Source: Halocaridina rubra (Eukaryota > Arthropoda > Malacostraca > Decapoda > Atyidae). From it: a stretch of DNA of 64,000 bases. The notes below the pieces were generated by a model, which saw only the letters and a program-made list of their open reading frames with translations, was not told the DNA's origin and made no database searches. Shown in pieces: positions 19,904 to 64,000 of the stretch (within the stretch, counting starts at the first letter, position 1; every line of letters begins with the position of its first letter). The position numbers and the translations under genes were made by a program. Location of the stretch: contig JAXCGZ010016983.1 of assembly GCA_037179515.1 (NCBI GenBank), forward strand, positions 130,001 to 194,000, in the 5' to 3' direction.

Positions 19904-20105
19904 GAGATAAGAGAATGTCGGTTTTATGTCAAGGGCTCCCTTTTCTATGGTGCCTTCTACCAAAGGACTTTGGCTTTGACAAGTGTGACCATTCCCCTGA
20001 GTGACTGCCCCTCATAACCTCAGACCATGGCAAGCTGTGAACACTTGACCTGACGAATCAAAGTTGCTAGTGTTACCACTCCGCCACAGAAGAGATAGGA
20101 GAATG
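19904..20105 (-). mobile_element. SINE family A, full copy with 14-bp target duplication
   Basis: On the minus strand a tRNA-like head (TGGCGGAGTGGTAAC as box A, GGTCAAGTGTTCACAGC at the box B position) leads into the family core (GGGGCAGTCACTCAG, AAAGTCCTTTGGTAGAAGGC, AAGGGAGCCCTTGAC). Flanking direct repeats GAGATAAGAGAATG (19904-19917) and GAGATAGGAGAATG (20092-20105) are the target-site duplication, one mismatch in 14. Confidence 0.88.
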
Positions 20106-21369
20106 GGGGTTGGAAATTTCTACATCCATTAGTATTTTATTTATTTATTAATTAATTTTTTTTTTTTTTTTTTGGCAACAAGGAGACAAGGGGTGGGCAG
20201 GAAATGTTGAAATCCTGCCACTTCAATTCTTTTGCTACTGAACTTGTCATCCAGTTGACTCATGAGGATATGGCATCTAGGTTGAAAAAAAATCTATGAA
20301 ACTAATGTGTAACATTCTTTTGGAAGAAAAATTAACATATGTTAAAATTTGGCCAGTATGCATAATCATATGACAACTTAAATTGGTACTCAATTATTTG
20401 GCTCATACTCCAAGCAGTATATTAATATCTATGAAAAGTTACTTTCAGATCAGATTTTACGATATATCAAATTACTATCTTTCAGGTTCATTATAGCATA
20501 TTAAAAATTCAATTAACCTGCTTGTATGAGATTTCAGTGCACTGAAACTTGTAACACACATTGCCTATTTTCTCCAGTTTTCTCATATATAAGTGACTGT
20601 ATTGGTCCTGGAAACTTATAAAATATCATTTACCAGCTGTATATGAACTATTTAAAATATGCAGTTTTAGTTCATCAGCTCATTCACACGACTCTCAAAG
20701 ACAGTCTTCATGGCACGCGCTCTGCCCAAAAACAGAGTTCATAACCTTCACCACTTACTCAATAAATTAGATTATTTGGCACCATAATGACTTAATTACA
20801 TCTCTAGCTCTTCTCTATTCATCAACAGCAACAGAGAAGCAAAAATGTGACCACACTAATGTAAGTGGTACGCACTTTTATAAGTACCTCGTATTTACAC
20901 AAAGATTTTAAATATATATTTGGCACATGATTATAGCACGTGTGTCCCTTAGTTTCAGTTAAGTTTTTTAAAAATTTGTCACTACAGTAATTTTTTATCA
21001 CTATTTTCCTCATTATTTATCTCTTGCTCATTACCTTTTTTAATTTGACATCGATTCTTCATCAATTAATCGTAAACCTCTACATTCCATTTGTTAATAC
21101 ATTAGTCAATATTTTGTCTCTCCATTTCCAAGATAAGTCATTCCTTCTAATTAATCTTTATCAGTAATCATTTCAGTTTTACATTCCCTCTCTCTCTCTG
21201 TATTAATTAGTTTTCCTTATTCGCATAGCATTTCATTATTGTATTTTTTCTTTCCATTTTCACTTACTTTACAAATTCGTCATATCTTCTCTATGATGCA
21301 CATTGCCACATTTTCTGTTCATATTCTATATTTCATTTCTCTTTTGATCATATTACTCATTTCTTCACC
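20106..21369. other. Region downstream of the Cbl stop; possible 3' UTR
   Basis: No coding sequence. Candidate minus-strand polyadenylation signals are an ATTAAA near 21.04 kb and AATAAA words in 20132-20148; neither can be confirmed without transcripts. A pyrimidine-rich plus strand continues for several hundred bases past the stop. Confidence 0.4.
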
Positions 21370-63583
<42,214 letters not shown>

Positions 63584-64000
63584 CTGTGAAAATACAGACG
63601 GAAAAAAATTAACAGAGTTGGATAAATAAAGTATATATTAAAGGGGCTGCTAGAGTTCAGTTGAACCTTGCAGTTTTTCATTGTTCCATATACGAGTATG
63701 AGAAGTGTTTTTTTAAGCAAGAATAATCACTATCACAAACTTTGGATAGATTGTGCAGTAGTTTGGAGTTGAGGCAGTAATTAGCTGAGACTGATAAATC
63801 AAATCAAGGTATACCAGTTTTGAGGATCAATGAAAACTAGGGATAATTACAATGACAAAGATAACTGTACTTATTATACTGAATTTAATAACCATACCTA
63901 CAAAAACAACAAACATATAGTTACATTGGAGTTGCACTGTCATATGGGAATTGCCTAAGAGAGGTCCTAACCAGGAATGTTAATAGAGATTGTAATTGTA
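63584..64000 (-). other. Cbl intron, left part of window edge
   Basis: Intronic sequence upstream of the first RING exon, with an acceptor at its low-coordinate end. No TKB-domain codons are seen; the preceding exon is expected further to the right. Confidence 0.7.

Overview
The window looks like nuclear DNA of an arthropod, most likely a decapod crustacean. This is inferred from the very dense long microsatellites ((AT)n, (AAT)n, (GA)n), a CCTAA/TTAGG-like tract, tRNA-derived SINEs, a Copia element of the type common in crustaceans, and non-LTR retrotransposons of kinds frequent in shrimps and crabs. No bacterial gene organisation is present.

One host gene is clear: Cbl, the RING E3 ubiquitin ligase that down-regulates receptor tyrosine kinases. 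It is on the minus strand. Eight exons from about 63.6 kb to 21.4 kb join in one continuous reading frame with GT/AG junctions and matching phases. They encode 1134 residues: the linker-helix tyrosines and RING finger (two exons), a very large proline/serine/acidic exon (30259-31884) with a YDVP motif, four further exons with polyproline SH3-ligand motifs and poly-Ser/Thr, and a terminal exon with the UBA domain. The N-terminal TKB exons lie beyond the right edge.

Region by region: 1-21 kb is downstream intergenic DNA. It holds a non-LTR reverse transcriptase fragment at the left edge, microsatellites, a palindromic MITE (2.2-2.75 kb), a telomere-like CCTAA tract (4.5-5.0 kb), a 5'-truncated non-LTR element (8.6-10.3 kb), a piggyBac-type MITE carrying a SINE (16.45-17.4 kb) and a SINE with a 14-bp target duplication (19.9-20.1 kb). 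21.4-31.9 kb holds the six C-terminal Cbl exons. 31.9-63.0 kb is one 31-kb Cbl intron filled with mobile DNA: SINEs, a 5.5-kb Copia LTR element (40.2-45.7 kb) that contains a nested non-LTR tail and itself sits inside a TA-flanked MITE, a pogo/Tigger-like relic (46.3-48.1 kb), a nearly intact Tigger-type transposon (48.3-51.4 kb), a second copy of the MITE split by another reverse transcriptase fragment (52.2-53.7 kb), and an old relic of the same reverse transcriptase family (56.7-57.2 kb). 63.0-63.6 kb holds the two RING exons.

The most interesting observations are the frame-compatible internal splice donor in the giant Cbl exon, the layered transposon insertions at 40-54 kb with reconstructable order, tandem CRE-like sites in the Copia LTR, two TTAA-flanked piggyBac-type MITEs (one only 73 bp), and at least two tRNA-derived SINE families with conserved cores. 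No previously undescribed protein system could be supported.
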